Assembly: GCF_002750855.1 (NCBI RefSeq) | Contig: NZ_NWUC01000006.1 | Span: forward strand, 62,001 to 126,000 | DNA: 64,000 nucleotides | From: Neopararhizobium haloflavum | Lineage (GTDB): Bacteria; Pseudomonadota; Alphaproteobacteria; Rhizobiales; Rhizobiaceae | Reading direction: 5' to 3' | Part shown: positions 21,447 through 31,372 of the stretch, piece by piece | Layout of the letters: every line of letters begins with the position of its first letter | Position numbering within the stretch: position 1 is the stretch's first letter | Position numbers and translations under genes: made by a program | The notes under the pieces: model-generated | Told to the model about the DNA's origin: nothing | Databases searched by the model: none | What the model saw: the letters and a program-made list of their open reading frames with translations, nothing else

Positions 21447-22025
21447 TCAGATCAGATCGGTATCGATCGCCGGATCATTCTCCAGCGCGCTTTTGAGCCG
21501 TGCGAAAGCAAGCCGGATCCGCGATTTCACGGTACCCAAGGGCAGGTTTGTTCGCTCTGCGATCTGGCTGTGCGACAGGCCGAGAAAGAATGCCATGCGA
21601 ACCAGTTCCAGCTGCTCGACCGGGAGCATGGCCATTGCACTGCGAATCCGGTCGTCGCGGCGCTCGGCGGCGATGACCTCGTCCGGCGCTTCCGGTTCGG
21701 CTGGACGCAGGGCGGGATCCTCTCCATCCAGCAGAGCGGAACGGTCGCGCCGCAAAGCGTCGATGCGCCGGTTGCGGGCCACGCGAAAAAGCCAGGTTGC
21801 GAGGGAGGACTTCGAATGATCGAAGAGGGCGGCCTTGTGCCACAGGACGATCATCACTTCCTGGGTCATTTCCTCGGCCTGCGCGTTCTCCATACCGAGG
21901 CGAATGAGATAGGCTTTGATGCGCGGCGCGAAATAATCGAAGAGTTCGCAGAAGGCGGCCTTGTCGCGATCATCGGCCACAGCGCGCGCCAACCGTGCAA
22001 AGCGCTGGTTCAACTCAACGGTCAT
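21447..22025 (-). CDS. ECF-type RNA polymerase sigma factor
   Basis: 192 aa. Region 2 (about residues 28-90) includes FDYFAPRIKAYLIRL and SLATWLFRVARNRRIDALRRD; region 4 (about 130-180) has LPVEQLELVRMAFF and SHSQIAERTNLPLGTVKSRIR. The sequence resembles RpoE/SigK-like ECF sigmas controlled by ChrR-type zinc anti-sigma factors. No anti-sigma gene follows: the downstream neighbour is a convergent DUF1232 gene. Control must therefore come from a distant gene or another mechanism. Confidence 0.9.
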   Translation of the reverse strand: MTVELNQRFARLARAVADDRDKAAFCELFDYFAPRIKAYLIRLGMENAQAEEMTQEVMIVLWHKAALFDHSKSSLATWLFRVARNRRIDALRRDRSALLDGEDPALRPAEPEAPDEVIAAERRDDRIRSAMAMLPVEQLELVRMAFFLGLSHSQIAERTNLPLGTVKSRIRLAFARLKSALENDPAIDTDLI

Positions 22026-22385
22026 GCAGTGGCAACGTCCTGATTACAAAGTCCAAGCGGGCGAGGTTGAGGCCATCTTTCCCGCATGCCGATCAGAGGT
22101 ACACAGCTTTGGCCAAAGGTCAAACTCTTGCCGAATTCTTTCAGCCATAGTCGCGCGACAAAGGGGCATGCGCGGAAATGGCTGGACGATGGCTGTTCTT
22201 ACCTCATGCCGAACCATCGTGGGCGGCCGCAAGCAGGCTGGCCCGTGACGGTGCGGAAATCGGAATATGCTTACGATTTGGTAACCGCGCTTAAGTAAAC
22301 ATGAATCGAATCGTGTGTGAGGCGTCGACTGGATCGGTCCCCACCGCGATCATCGGTGAGAGCAAGAGGCAACCGGCAGGATAAA
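22026..22385. other. Divergent intergenic region, sigma factor to IalB gene
   Basis: 360 bases with no supported gene. It must contain the sigma-factor promoter (minus) and the IalB promoter (plus). I see only a TTTGGCCAAA self-complementary site near 22112 and a small CACCG/CGGTG hairpin at 22342-22358 in the probable IalB leader. No convincing promoter pair was identified. Confidence 0.6.
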
Positions 22386-22889
22386 ATGTTCGTGAAGACA
22401 CTCGTACCAGCAATCGCGATCCTGATGGCCACAAGCGCCGCGACGCTCGCGCAGTCGCCGACGCGAATGAACCAGCACAATGCGTGGGGCGCCTACTCTT
22501 ATGACAGTTCGAACGGCAAGGTCTGCTATGTCCTGTCCGTGCCGACATCGTCCGAGCCGGCAAGCGTCGATCACGGCGACAACTTTTTCCTCATCTCGCA
22601 GCGCCCGGGCCAGAACGTGTCCTACGAGCCGCAGGCGATGATGGGTTATCCGCTGCGCGAGGCGTCGAAAGTCAATGTGACCGTCGACGGTCGCGCGTTC
22701 ACGCTGTTCACACGTGGAAATTCGGCCTGGGTCGAGAATGCCGCTGAAGAACCGGCACTTGTGTCCGCCATGCGCGCCGGCTCGTCCATGACGGTCAGCG
22801 CGACGTCGGGACGCGGTACCAGCACGAGCTACTCCTATTCCCTGTCAGGCGTCACGGCCGCGCTCGACGAGATCGAAAACTGCGATTGA
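22386..22889 (+). CDS. Invasion-associated locus B (IalB) family protein
   Basis: 167 aa. A Sec signal peptide (residues 1-22, cleavage about SAATLA) is followed by an IalB domain: WGAYSYDSSNGKVCYVLSVPT, FFLISQRPG and the C-terminal Cys in IENCD, which can pair with the early Cys. The family is named after a Bartonella erythrocyte-invasion protein but is widespread in free-living rhizobia, so a virulence role should not be assumed. An in-frame upstream extension is not signal-like and was excluded. Confidence 0.85.
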   Translation: MFVKTLVPAIAILMATSAATLAQSPTRMNQHNAWGAYSYDSSNGKVCYVLSVPTSSEPASVDHGDNFFLISQRPGQNVSYEPQAMMGYPLREASKVNVTVDGRAFTLFTRGNSAWVENAAEEPALVSAMRAGSSMTVSATSGRGTSTSYSYSLSGVTAALDEIENCD

Positions 22890-23043
22890 TGCGTACGGAC
22901 GCCCGCTTTCAGCGAGGGTGACCTCGCGCGGTATTCGTGTTAGACGGCGCGCCAACGCAAGAAATTGCCGATCACGCACTGCTCGATGCCCAGTTCTGGC
23001 GCGGGGCGGTGCGTCTTTGCATTTGCACCACGGATCTTGAACG

Positions 23044-24279
23044 ATGGCTTTGACACTCGACCTCAAAGACGAGAGCACACGCGCCGCATTGGATGCGCGA
23101 GCCGCCCCGCGTCCCGAACTGCGCGAACTCATCGGCCTGTCGCGCTCCGAGATGGCAAACGCGCTGGCAGATGTCGGCGTGCCGGCCAAGCAGCAACGCA
23201 TGCGCGTCAGCCAGTTGTGGAACTGGATCTACGTCCGAGGCGTCTCCGATTTCGACGACATGCTCAACATCTCCAAAGAGATGCGCGAACTGCTGAAGCG
23301 CCACTTCACCATCGCCCGCCCGGAAATCGTGGAAGAGCAAATCTCCACCGACGGCACGCGAAAATGGCTCATGCGCTTCCCGCCAAGGGGAGCGGGACGC
23401 CCTGTCGAGGTGGAGACGGTCTACATCCCCGAGGAAGGCCGCGGCACGCTGTGTGTCTCCAGCCAAGTTGGATGCACCCTGACCTGCTCGTTTTGCCACA
23501 CGGGCACCCAGAAGCTGGTTCGCAACCTGACCACGGGCGAAATACTCGCCCAGATCCTCCTCGCCCGCGATCGGCTTGGAGACTTTCCCGACACGGAGAC
23601 GGCTGAGGGTGCCATGGTGCCGGCGGACGGCCGCAAGGTGTCCAACATCGTCATGATGGGCATGGGCGAGCCGCTCTACAATTTCGAGAACGTCAAGCTG
23701 GCGCTGCTGATCGCTTCGGATGGCGACGGGCTTTCCATATCGAAGCGCCGGATAACGCTCTCCACGTCCGGTGTCGTTCCAGAGATCTACCGGACCGGCG
23801 ACGAAATCGGCGTGATGCTCGCCATTTCGCTGCATGCCGTTCGCGACGAGCTGCGGGACGAGCTGGTGCCGATCAACAAGAAGTATCCGCTTGAAACGCT
23901 GATGCAGGCATGCCGCGACTATCCGGGGCTGTCGAATGCCAAGCGCATCACCTTCGAGTATGTGATGCTCAAGGGCGTAAACGACAGCCTGGCAGACGCC
24001 AAGGACCTGGTCCGCCTGCTGAAGGGCATTCCGGCCAAGATCAATCTCATCCCCTTCAATCCCTGGCCCGGTAGCGCCTATGAGTGCTCCGACTGGGAAC
24101 AGATCGAGAAGTTCGCCGATTTCGTCAATCAGGCAGGGTACGCCTCGCCGATCCGCACGCCGCGTGGCCGCGATATTCTCGCCGCTTGCGGTCAGCTGAA
24201 GTCAGAATCCGAACGCCTCAAGAAATCCGAGCGCATGGCGCTGGAATCGATGATGATCGCCGGTCACGGCGCCGACTGA
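23044..24279 (+). CDS. rlmN: 23S rRNA (A2503-C2)/tRNA (A37-C2) methyltransferase RlmN
   Basis: 411 aa. Radical-SAM motif [12 protein letters not shown] gives Cys144, Cys148 and Cys151, and the second catalytic Cys is about 382 (AACGQL). The segment [20 protein letters not shown] near residue 57 is the N-terminal helical domain. It methylates A2503 in the peptidyl-transferase centre via a Cys-methyl intermediate. The membrane protein gene downstream starts 9 bases later. Confidence 0.95.
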   Translation: MALTLDLKDESTRAALDARAAPRPELRELIGLSRSEMANALADVGVPAKQQRMRVSQLWNWIYVRGVSDFDDMLNISKEMRELLKRHFTIARPEIVEEQISTDGTRKWLMRFPPRGAGRPVEVETVYIPEEGRGTLCVSSQVGCTLTCSFCHTGTQKLVRNLTTGEILAQILLARDRLGDFPDTETAEGAMVPADGRKVSNIVMMGMGEPLYNFENVKLALLIASDGDGLSISKRRITLSTSGVVPEIYRTGDEIGVMLAISLHAVRDELRDELVPINKKYPLETLMQACRDYPGLSNAKRITFEYVMLKGVNDSLADAKDLVRLLKGIPAKINLIPFNPWPGSAYECSDWEQIEKFADFVNQAGYASPIRTPRGRDILAACGQLKSESERLKKSERMALESMMIAGHGAD

Positions 24280-24288
24280 GGACCCCAC

Positions 24289-24795
24289 GTGGACCGGTTT
24301 CTGCTATTTTTCTTCCGGCTGCTCACCATGGCGCTCGGCTTTTTCGTCGCCTGCATGGTCACCGGCACCGCCCTTGCCTTTCTGACTCGCGTCATCACGC
24401 CGGAAGATGTGCGCACGCTCGGCAGCAACGAGACCGTCATGGGCCTCATGGTCGGCATCCTCGCGGTTGCTGCCGTGGTCGCATATGCTGCGATGTTGCC
24501 TGCCATGTTCATCGTGCTCTTCGCCGAGATCCGCCGCAAGCGCGATTGGCTCTTCTATTGTGCATCCGGTGCGTTGATCGCCGTGCTGTGCCTCAGCTTC
24601 GTGCTTCTCAATCCCCAACAGGACAGCGCGCCCTCACTCCAGTTCTTTGCCATCGTCGTCGTTGCCGGCATGCTCGGCGGCGTCGCCTATTGGCTCGTGG
24701 CCGGTCGTCAGGCCGGCGGCTGGCTGCCACGCCAGATCAAGCGTGCCAGGCTCGAACGCAAAGCGCTTGAGGAAAGCGAACGCTCGGAAGGTTGA
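24289..24795 (+). CDS. Small conserved membrane protein, function unknown
   Basis: 168 aa from a GTG start with GAGG seven bases upstream. It has four predicted transmembrane helices (about 5-30, 50-80, 88-108 and 115-140) and a basic cytoplasmic tail (RQIKRARLERKALEESERSE). I recognise no named family. It probably shares the rlmN transcript; its stop abuts the convergent LysE gene. Confidence 0.75.
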   Translation: MDRFLLFFFRLLTMALGFFVACMVTGTALAFLTRVITPEDVRTLGSNETVMGLMVGILAVAAVVAYAAMLPAMFIVLFAEIRRKRDWLFYCASGALIAVLCLSFVLLNPQQDSAPSLQFFAIVVVAGMLGGVAYWLVAGRQAGGWLPRQIKRARLERKALEESERSEG

Positions 24796-25437
24796 TCAAC
24801 GGCCCTGCGCCAGCAGGATACGGACTGCGAACGCCGAGAAAACGCCGGCGAAGCCGTAATCGACCAGACGCATCACCTTTGTATTGCGCTGCAGCCATGC
24901 CGAAAGCCCATCGGCAGCCCAGATGATCGCGATAACGATCGGCAGGCTGATGACGACGAACAGGAATCCCAGGAAGAAGAGTCGTGCGGCAACGTTCGGA
25001 TCGCCCGCCGAAACGAATTGCGGCAGGAACGTCATGAAGAAAAGCGCGATCTTCGGGTTCAGCAGGTTGACGCCGAGACCCATTGCCCAGTCCGCGTAGA
25101 AGCTGCGCTTCATCGCGACGCCTCGCTTGACCGCCAGAGAAGATCCCCCTCGTATCGCCTGGTATGCGAGATAGAGCAGATAGCCGGCACCGAGCACTTT
25201 CAGCACCAGGAAGGCCGTCGGCGACGCGACGATCAATGCCGAAAGGCCCAACGCGACGAGCGTCGTATGCACGACGATGCCGCTCATCGCTCCAAGGACA
25301 CAGGCAAAGCCCGCTCGGCGCCCATCCGACAGGGCACGGCTGATGAAAAGCGTCATGTCCGGGCCCGGCGTGATCGCCAGGAAGATCGAGGCGGCTGCAA
25401 AGGCGAGAAGTGTGGGTAGATCGGGAAGAAAGCTCAT
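24796..25437 (-). CDS. LysE/RhtB family amino-acid exporter
   Basis: 213 aa with six transmembrane helices. The N-terminal block AITPGPDMTLFISRALSDGRRAGFACVLGAM is the LysE signature (PGPD followed by a glycine-rich helix). VNLLNPKIALFFMTFLPQF is the second conserved block. It exports amino acids or derivatives; the substrate cannot be read from sequence. Confidence 0.9.
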   Translation of the reverse strand: MSFLPDLPTLLAFAAASIFLAITPGPDMTLFISRALSDGRRAGFACVLGAMSGIVVHTTLVALGLSALIVASPTAFLVLKVLGAGYLLYLAYQAIRGGSSLAVKRGVAMKRSFYADWAMGLGVNLLNPKIALFFMTFLPQFVSAGDPNVAARLFFLGFLFVVISLPIVIAIIWAADGLSAWLQRNTKVMRLVDYGFAGVFSAFAVRILLAQGR

Positions 25438-25588
25438 GACTGCGATCCGATATGTCTGACTGCACCATCCCTAGAGCCGCACGCGCTCAACTTCCACCCG
25501 AAACATACCATGTGGAGCGAACGCTTGTGTCGGCGCGCGTTCTGAATAAAGTGCGCCGCAAATTCGCCCCTGACACACGGAAGCTTCC

Positions 25589-26809
25589 ATGACCGCACTG
25601 AAAGACGTCAAGAAGGTGGTTCTCGCCTATTCCGGCGGCCTCGACACCTCGATCATCCTGAAGTGGCTCCAGACGGAGCTCGACGCTGAAGTCGTGACCT
25701 TCACGGCCGATCTCGGCCAGGGCGACGAGTTGGAGCCGGCGCGCAAGAAGGCAGAGATACTGGGCATCAAGGAAATCTACATCGAGGATCTGCGCGAGGA
25801 GTTCATCGCGGATTTCGTTTTTCCCATGTTCCGTGCCAATGCGCTCTATGAGGGTGTCTATCTTCTCGGCACGTCGATCGCCCGACCCCTGATTTCCAAG
25901 CGTCTGATCGAGATTGCCGAGGAAACCGGCGCCGACGCAATCGCTCATGGCGCGACCGGCAAGGGCAACGACCAGGTCCGCTTCGAGCTGTCAGCCTATG
26001 CTCTGAACCCGAATATCCGCGTCATCGCGCCGTGGCGCGACTGGTCGTTCAAGTCCCGGACCGACTTGATCAACTTCGCCGAGCAGCACCAGATCCCGGT
26101 CGCCAAGGACAAGAAGGGCGAGGCTCCCTTCTCCGTCGATGCCAACATGCTGCACTCCTCGTCCGAGGGGAAGGTCCTGGAGGATCCCGCAGAGGAGGCG
26201 CCGGAATACGTCTACCAGCGCACCGTGTCTCCCGAGGACGCGCCGGACGAGGCGACCATCGTTGAAATCGGTTTCAAGAAGGGCGATCCGGTCTCGCTGA
26301 ACGGTGAGAATCTCTCCCCGGCGACCCTTTTCCAGAAGCTCAACGAGCTTGGCCGGGACAATGGCATCGGCCGTCTCGACCTCGTCGAGAACCGCTTCGT
26401 CGGCATGAAATCGCGCGGCGTCTACGAAACGCCGGGCGGCACGATCCTGATCGCCGCCCACCGGGCGATGGAATCGATCACGCTTGACCGTGGCGCCGCG
26501 CACCTCAAGGACGAGTTGATGCCGCGCTACGCCGAATTGATCTACAACGGTTTCTGGTTCTCGCCCGAGCGCGAAATGCTGCAGGCAGCCATCGACAGAA
26601 GCCAGGAACATGTCGAGGGCACCGTGCGCCTCAAGCTCTACAAGGGCAACGTCATGACGATCGGCCGATCGTCGCCCAAGTCGCTCTACTCCGACGCGCT
26701 GGTGACCTTCGAGGATGACCGCGGCGCCTATGACCAGAAGGACGCCGCCGGCTTCATCCGCCTTAACGCCCTGCGCCTCAGGACGCTCGCCGCACGCGAT
26801 CGCGGCTGA
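25589..26809 (+). CDS. argG: Argininosuccinate synthase
   Basis: 406 aa, family length. The ATP-binding loop [10 protein letters not shown] at about residues 14-23 and SARPLISK-type substrate segments ([16 protein letters not shown]) are intact, as are [10 protein letters not shown] and [18 protein letters not shown]. It ligates citrulline and aspartate in arginine synthesis. It stands alone between two oppositely oriented genes. Confidence 0.97.
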   Translation: MTALKDVKKVVLAYSGGLDTSIILKWLQTELDAEVVTFTADLGQGDELEPARKKAEILGIKEIYIEDLREEFIADFVFPMFRANALYEGVYLLGTSIARPLISKRLIEIAEETGADAIAHGATGKGNDQVRFELSAYALNPNIRVIAPWRDWSFKSRTDLINFAEQHQIPVAKDKKGEAPFSVDANMLHSSSEGKVLEDPAEEAPEYVYQRTVSPEDAPDEATIVEIGFKKGDPVSLNGENLSPATLFQKLNELGRDNGIGRLDLVENRFVGMKSRGVYETPGGTILIAAHRAMESITLDRGAAHLKDELMPRYAELIYNGFWFSPEREMLQAAIDRSQEHVEGTVRLKLYKGNVMTIGRSSPKSLYSDALVTFEDDRGAYDQKDAAGFIRLNALRLRTLAARDRG

Positions 26810-26818
26810 TTGAACCGG

Positions 26819-28069
26819 CTACTCGGCCGGCGCTGCCTTCTCTGCCAGCATCTCGGCGGCTGCGCGCGTGCGCAGCCGCTTTTCTTTCAGGTGCCAGACA
26901 TAGCCCATCACGGAAATCGCCGACATGGACGGCACGACGATCGCGATGGCAAGCACCGGGTGGCCGATCAATGCCGCTACCGTACCGCCGAGAAGCCCCG
27001 AGCCCATCTGGATGAACCCCATCATCGCTGATGCCGAACCGGCAATGTGCGGAAACGGCAGCAATCCTCCGATCTGCATATGCGGCATGATGAATGCGAT
27101 GCCGAAGGCAGCAAAGGCGATCGGTGCCATGACCGTGAAGAACGATGCACCGAATATCGACAAGGCGCCGATCAGAAGTACCGCCCCGGTCGAAATGAAG
27201 CAGAGCCCGGGAAGCACCAGCCTTTCGGCGCTATGCCGGCGCATCAGGAGGCGCATCGTCACCGAGCCAAGAAAGAACGAGCCTGATTGCATCAGCATGC
27301 CAAAACCGAACTCAGTCGGTGTCAGACCGACTGTATCGATCAGTACGAAAGGCAGGATCGTTGCCTGGGCGTAAAGTGCCCCCACGGCAAAGCCGCAGAC
27401 GATGCTGGCGGACAGGAACTCGGCGTTTCCAAGGACGGTGCGATAATTCTTGATCACTATGCGCGGTTCGGCATAGGCGCGGCTCGGCACGCTCGTCTCG
27501 CGCATCGTCAGGGCAAGGAGAAGCGATGAGACCACGCCGAAACCGACCATCAGGTAGAAGATCGCCTGCCATCCGGCGAGCGCGAGCGTGAAGCCGCCGA
27601 GCGCCGGCGACATCGCCGGTGCGATGGCAAGCATGATGCCTACCATGTTCATTATGCGCGCTGCCTTGTCGCCCGTGAACTGGTCGCGCACGATCGCCCG
27701 GGCGACGGTCACGCCCACCGCCGCGCCCGTTCCCTGTATCAGGCGTGCGACAAGCAGCATCTCGACGCTGACTGCGGTTGCGGCGAGAACGCTGCCGACA
27801 AGATAAACGCTCAGAAAGCCGAGCGCCGCGCGACGTCGTCCGAATGCATCGGACAACGGGCCGGCAAGAAGCTGGGCCACGGCAAATCCGGCAAAGTAGA
27901 ACGTCAACGTCGATTTGATGGCCGCGTTGCTGCTGTCGAATGCCCGAACCAACTCGGGCATCGCGGGAGTGTAGAGAGCCATCGAGACGGGACCGATCGC
28001 GACAAGCAGCGCCGCGATCAAACTCGTATGCCGTTCGCTCATGCGGGCCGGCACCGCAGAAGCCGTCAT
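26819..28069 (-). CDS. Bcr/CflA family MFS drug transporter
   Basis: 416 aa with twelve predicted transmembrane helices. The start overlaps the stop of the marR gene (ATGA). Motif-A-type loop GPLSDAFGRRRAALG and the helix with GTGAAVGVTVARAIVRDQF are characteristic of the Bcr/CflA (DHA1) branch. It exports antibiotics or related small molecules. Co-translation with a MarR regulator suggests ligand-induced efflux. Confidence 0.9.
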   Translation of the reverse strand: MTASAVPARMSERHTSLIAALLVAIGPVSMALYTPAMPELVRAFDSSNAAIKSTLTFYFAGFAVAQLLAGPLSDAFGRRRAALGFLSVYLVGSVLAATAVSVEMLLVARLIQGTGAAVGVTVARAIVRDQFTGDKAARIMNMVGIMLAIAPAMSPALGGFTLALAGWQAIFYLMVGFGVVSSLLLALTMRETSVPSRAYAEPRIVIKNYRTVLGNAEFLSASIVCGFAVGALYAQATILPFVLIDTVGLTPTEFGFGMLMQSGSFFLGSVTMRLLMRRHSAERLVLPGLCFISTGAVLLIGALSIFGASFFTVMAPIAFAAFGIAFIMPHMQIGGLLPFPHIAGSASAMMGFIQMGSGLLGGTVAALIGHPVLAIAIVVPSMSAISVMGYVWHLKEKRLRTRAAAEMLAEKAAPAE

Positions 28070-28548
28070 GACGGTTCTCCCTCGCTGCGGCCCGGCTTGC
28101 CGCACCCCAGCCGGTTCTGAAGCCGCCCACGCATCGAGCGAATGACGCGCTCGAAGGCGTCGCGCTCCTCCTCCGCGATATCCGACATGATGTCGTCCAG
28201 CACCGAACGCGACACGACGCGTGCCTCATCGATCAACTGGTCGGCGGCATCGGTGACCTCGACGATCTTGGCTCGCCCGTCGTTCGGATCGGCGCGCCGG
28301 GTCAGCAGACCACGCTGCTCCAGGCGATCGATGTAGCCGCTGACGGTCATCGGCTCGACACCCAGCCGTTCGGCGAGAAGCGTCTGCCGTCCCCCGCCAA
28401 GAGCTGCGGCGTGGACGAGCGCACGCGCTTCGCCCGGCGTGACATCGAGGCCGCGTTCGGCGATTTTTCTCTCGACGGCCGCACGAAGCAGCCGGCCGAG
28501 ATCGGTGATGACGAAGCCGAGCGAGTCGGGGTCGACGCTGCGAGACAT
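28066..28548 (-). CDS. MarR-family transcriptional regulator
   Basis: 160 aa. The winged helix is at about residues 30-100: LDVTPGEARALVHAAALGGGRQTLLAERLGVEPMTVSGYIDRLEQRGLLTRRADPNDGRAKIVEVT, including the DxR wing. It is encoded upstream of and overlaps a drug exporter gene, the usual MarR arrangement in which the regulator represses its own operon until a ligand binds. Confidence 0.92.
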   Translation of the reverse strand: MSRSVDPDSLGFVITDLGRLLRAAVERKIAERGLDVTPGEARALVHAAALGGGRQTLLAERLGVEPMTVSGYIDRLEQRGLLTRRADPNDGRAKIVEVTDAADQLIDEARVVSRSVLDDIMSDIAEEERDAFERVIRSMRGRLQNRLGCGKPGRSEGEPS

Positions 28549-28573
28549 TACAGATTCCGATCTGGATAGATGA

Positions 28574-28586
28574 TAAGGGTTACTTA
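28574..28586. promoter_or_regulatory. Possible MarR operator half-symmetric site
   Basis: TAAG-GGTTA-CTTA, a short dyad 26 bases upstream of the marR start. MarR sites are often imperfect palindromes of this size close to the regulator's own promoter. The arms are only 4 bp, so support is weak. Confidence 0.25.
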
Positions 28587-28733
28587 GCAATTATGCTGCA
28601 CTGCCGCAAGTGGCGGGCCGACATGCGATGCCAGCATGGCGCAGGTCTTTCGCGCACGCAAAAAACCATGTAAGAGCGCGCCAATTGTTATGGCGCTCGC
28701 GAGTAGCGCCCCCAAACTCCGAGACATCATCCC

Positions 28734-30554
28734 ATGAGCATGCGCAATATCGCGATCATCGCACACGTCGACCATGGCAAGACGACGCTTGTCGACGAAC
28801 TCCTGAAACAATCCGGCGCTTTCCGCGAGAACCAGCGCGTTGCCGAGCGCGTCATGGATTCCAACGAATTGGAAAAGGAGCGCGGGATCACCATCCTGGC
28901 GAAGGCGACTTCGGTTGTCTGGAAGGATACGCGCATCAACATCGTCGACACGCCCGGCCACGCCGATTTCGGCGGTGAGGTCGAGCGCATCCTGTCGATG
29001 GTCGATGGCGCGATCGTGCTCGTCGACGCGGCCGAGGGCCCGATGCCGCAGACGAAGTTCGTGGTGGGTAAGGCTCTGAAGGTCGGCCTGCGCCCGATCG
29101 TCGCGATCAACAAGATCGATCGGCCCGATGCGCGCGCCGACGAGGTCGTCAACGAGGTATTCGATCTGTTCGCAGCACTCGATGCGACGGATGAGCAGCT
29201 GGACTTTCCGATTCTCTATGGCTCCGGCCGCGCCGGCTGGATGAACACCGACCCCGCCGGCCCGCAGGACCAGGGTCTTTCGCCCTTGCTCGATCTCGTG
29301 CTCGACCACGTGCCCGAGCCGACGGTCGCCGAGGGCCAGTTCCGCATGATCGGCACGATCCTCGAGGCCAACCCGTTTCTGGGCCGGATCATCACCGGGC
29401 GCATACACTCCGGCACGATCAAACCGAACCAGGCCGTCAAGGTGCTCCATGCCGACGGCAAGCAGATCGAGTCCGGTCGCATCTCCAAGATCCTCGCCTT
29501 CCGCGGTATCGAGCGCCAGCCGATCGACGAGGCCAAGGCCGGAGACATCATTGCCATAGCAGGCCTTTCCAAGGGCACCGTTGCCGATACGTTCTGCGAT
29601 CCTTCCGTGACGGAACCCCTTCAGGCCCAGCCGATCGATCCGCCGACGGTCACGATGTCGTTCATCGTCAACGATAGTCCGCTGGCCGGAACCGAAGGCG
29701 ACAAGGTGACCTCGCGCGTGATCCGGGACCGTCTCCTGAAAGAGGCTGAAGGCAACGTTGCGCTGAAGATCGAAGAAGCCGACGACAAGGATTCCTTCTA
29801 TGTCTCCGGTCGCGGCGAATTGCAGCTCGCCGTGCTCATCGAGACGATGCGCCGTGAGGGCTTCGAACTGGCCGTATCGCGACCGCGTGTCGTCATGCAG
29901 AAAGACGATAGCGGCCAGCTTCTTGAACCCATCGAAGAGGTCCTCATCGACGTCGACGACGAGCATTCCGGCGTCGTGGTCCAGAAGATGTCGGAACGCA
30001 AGGCGGAGATGGTCGAACTCAAGCCCTCCGGCGGCAACCGGGTGCGTCTGGTCTTCCATGCGCCTACGCGCGGCCTCATCGGGTATCAGTCGGAGCTTTT
30101 GACCGACACGCGCGGCACGGCGATCATGAACCGGCTGTTTCACTCGTATCAGCCGTTCAAGGGCGAGATAGCCGGCCGGGTGCAGGGCGTCCTTCTGGCC
30201 AATGAGCCCGGCGAGGCCGTGGCCTATGCGCTGTTCAACCTGGAAGACCGCGGCCCGATGATCATCGATGCCGGCGAAAAGGTCTATGCGGGGATGATCA
30301 TCGGCATTCACACACGCGACAACGATCTGGAAGTGAATGTCCTGAAGGGCAAGAAGCTGACCAACATGCGTGCCTCGGGCAAGGACGAGGCGGTGAAGCT
30401 CACCCCGCCGATCAAGATGACCCTCGACCGGGCCCTTTCATGGATTCAGGACGACGAACTCGTGGAGGTGACGCCGAAGTCGATTCGTCTGCGCAAGACC
30501 TACCTCGATTCCAACGAGCGCAAGCGATTCGAAAAGACCAGGGCCACCGCCTGA
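28734..30554 (+). CDS. typA: Translational GTPase TypA/BipA
   Basis: 606 aa. G1 [16 protein letters not shown]2 ERGITI, G3 [11 protein letters not shown] and G4 NKIDRPDA are intact. EF-G-like domains II, III and V and the BipA-specific C-terminus follow. It is a ribosome-associated GTPase needed for assembly and stress adaptation. Monocistronic, divergent from marR; a bulged hairpin (28674-28699) lies in its upstream region. Confidence 0.96.
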   Translation: MSMRNIAIIAHVDHGKTTLVDELLKQSGAFRENQRVAERVMDSNELEKERGITILAKATSVVWKDTRINIVDTPGHADFGGEVERILSMVDGAIVLVDAAEGPMPQTKFVVGKALKVGLRPIVAINKIDRPDARADEVVNEVFDLFAALDATDEQLDFPILYGSGRAGWMNTDPAGPQDQGLSPLLDLVLDHVPEPTVAEGQFRMIGTILEANPFLGRIITGRIHSGTIKPNQAVKVLHADGKQIESGRISKILAFRGIERQPIDEAKAGDIIAIAGLSKGTVADTFCDPSVTEPLQAQPIDPPTVTMSFIVNDSPLAGTEGDKVTSRVIRDRLLKEAEGNVALKIEEADDKDSFYVSGRGELQLAVLIETMRREGFELAVSRPRVVMQKDDSGQLLEPIEEVLIDVDDEHSGVVVQKMSERKAEMVELKPSGGNRVRLVFHAPTRGLIGYQSELLTDTRGTAIMNRLFHSYQPFKGEIAGRVQGVLLANEPGEAVAYALFNLEDRGPMIIDAGEKVYAGMIIGIHTRDNDLEVNVLKGKKLTNMRASGKDEAVKLTPPIKMTLDRALSWIQDDELVEVTPKSIRLRKTYLDSNERKRFEKTRATA

Positions 30555-30626
30555 GCAGTCCCAGCTCGTCCAGAAGTGGGAGTGGCCGTGCCGATTTCGG
30601 ACAGGTCGCTCCCCTTGCCGGAAGCC

Positions 30627-30641
30627 TTAAGAAAGCGTTAA
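30627..30641. promoter_or_regulatory. CtrA-type binding site (TTAA-N7-TTAA)
   Basis: An exact TTAA-GAAAGCG-TTAA, the full CtrA consensus spacing of alphaproteobacteria. It lies in the intergenic region about 100 bases upstream of the acetyltransferase gene. Regulation by CtrA is inferred from the motif only. Confidence 0.45.
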
Positions 30642-30739
30642 TCTCTGCCGAACACCTGCAGGCAAACTATCTGTGGGGATCGACGTTTCGGATGATGATG
30701 GCACTTCGTCGCCTCGGCCGAAACAGCTAGGATTCGGCC

Positions 30740-31246
30740 ATGAAGACGCTCTCCATCGATGTGCGGCATGCAGAACCCGCCGATGCGCTCGCCATCGCCG
30801 AAACGCATCGGGCAGCGTGGTCGCATGCCTATAGCGGCATCATCCCGTTCCGCACGCTCCGGGTGATGATGGAGCGGCGAAACGTCAAATGGTGGCAGCG
30901 CGCCATTCGCGGCTCCACCAGCATCCTCGTTCTCGACGTCGGGGGCACGATTGCCGGCTATGCGACGCTTGGCCTCAACCGGGCCCCGGCGTTGCCGCAG
31001 GAGGGCGAGGTCTATGAACTCTATCTCCGGCCGGAATACCAGGGCATCGGCCTCGGCAAACGACTGTTCGGCGAAGCACGGCGACTTCTGGCATCTCTTG
31101 GATGCCGTGGAGTCGTGGTTTGGACACTGGAGGAGAACGATCGGGCTCTCCAGTTCTACCGCCTGACTGGCGGGCGAGACGTTGCCGAAGGCTCGGAAAC
31201 ATTCGACGGCAAAATGCTGAAGAAGGTTGCCTTCGTCTGGCAGTAA
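30740..31246 (+). CDS. GNAT-family N-acetyltransferase
   Basis: 168 aa. The acetyl-CoA-binding stretch is LRPEYQGIGLGKRLFGEARRLL at about residues 95-116, preceded by AGYATLG and followed by VWTLEENDRALQFYRLTGG. The substrate is unknown. It may be under CtrA control: a CtrA-type box lies about 100 bases upstream and a GATTC (CcrM GANTC) site is 5 bases before the ATG. Confidence 0.85.
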   Translation: MKTLSIDVRHAEPADALAIAETHRAAWSHAYSGIIPFRTLRVMMERRNVKWWQRAIRGSTSILVLDVGGTIAGYATLGLNRAPALPQEGEVYELYLRPEYQGIGLGKRLFGEARRLLASLGCRGVVVWTLEENDRALQFYRLTGGRDVAEGSETFDGKMLKKVAFVWQ

Positions 31247-31282
31247 GCCCGCATCCATCGGCTTGCCGGCGTTACGGTGTCT

Positions 31283-31297
31283 AACCAAAGTTTGGTT
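31283..31297. promoter_or_regulatory. 15-base palindrome upstream of ppa
   Basis: A perfect dyad AACCAAA-G-TTTGGTT between the acetyltransferase and ppa genes, about 75 bases before the ppa start. It has no T-tract, so a protein-binding site is more likely than a terminator. No regulator can be assigned. Confidence 0.35.
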
Positions 31298-31372
31298 GCG
31301 CCGCAGCACATTAGCATGTAATTGCCGGGCCAATCTCCGAGACAGAAGACGACCAACAAATTGAGAGTTTCC

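Noticed and set aside
28674-28699. Bulged hairpin upstream of typA as a riboswitch or operator
   Set aside because: The stem is short with a bulge, and there is no family motif or alternative pairing partner, so it may be chance complementarity in GC-rich sequence.
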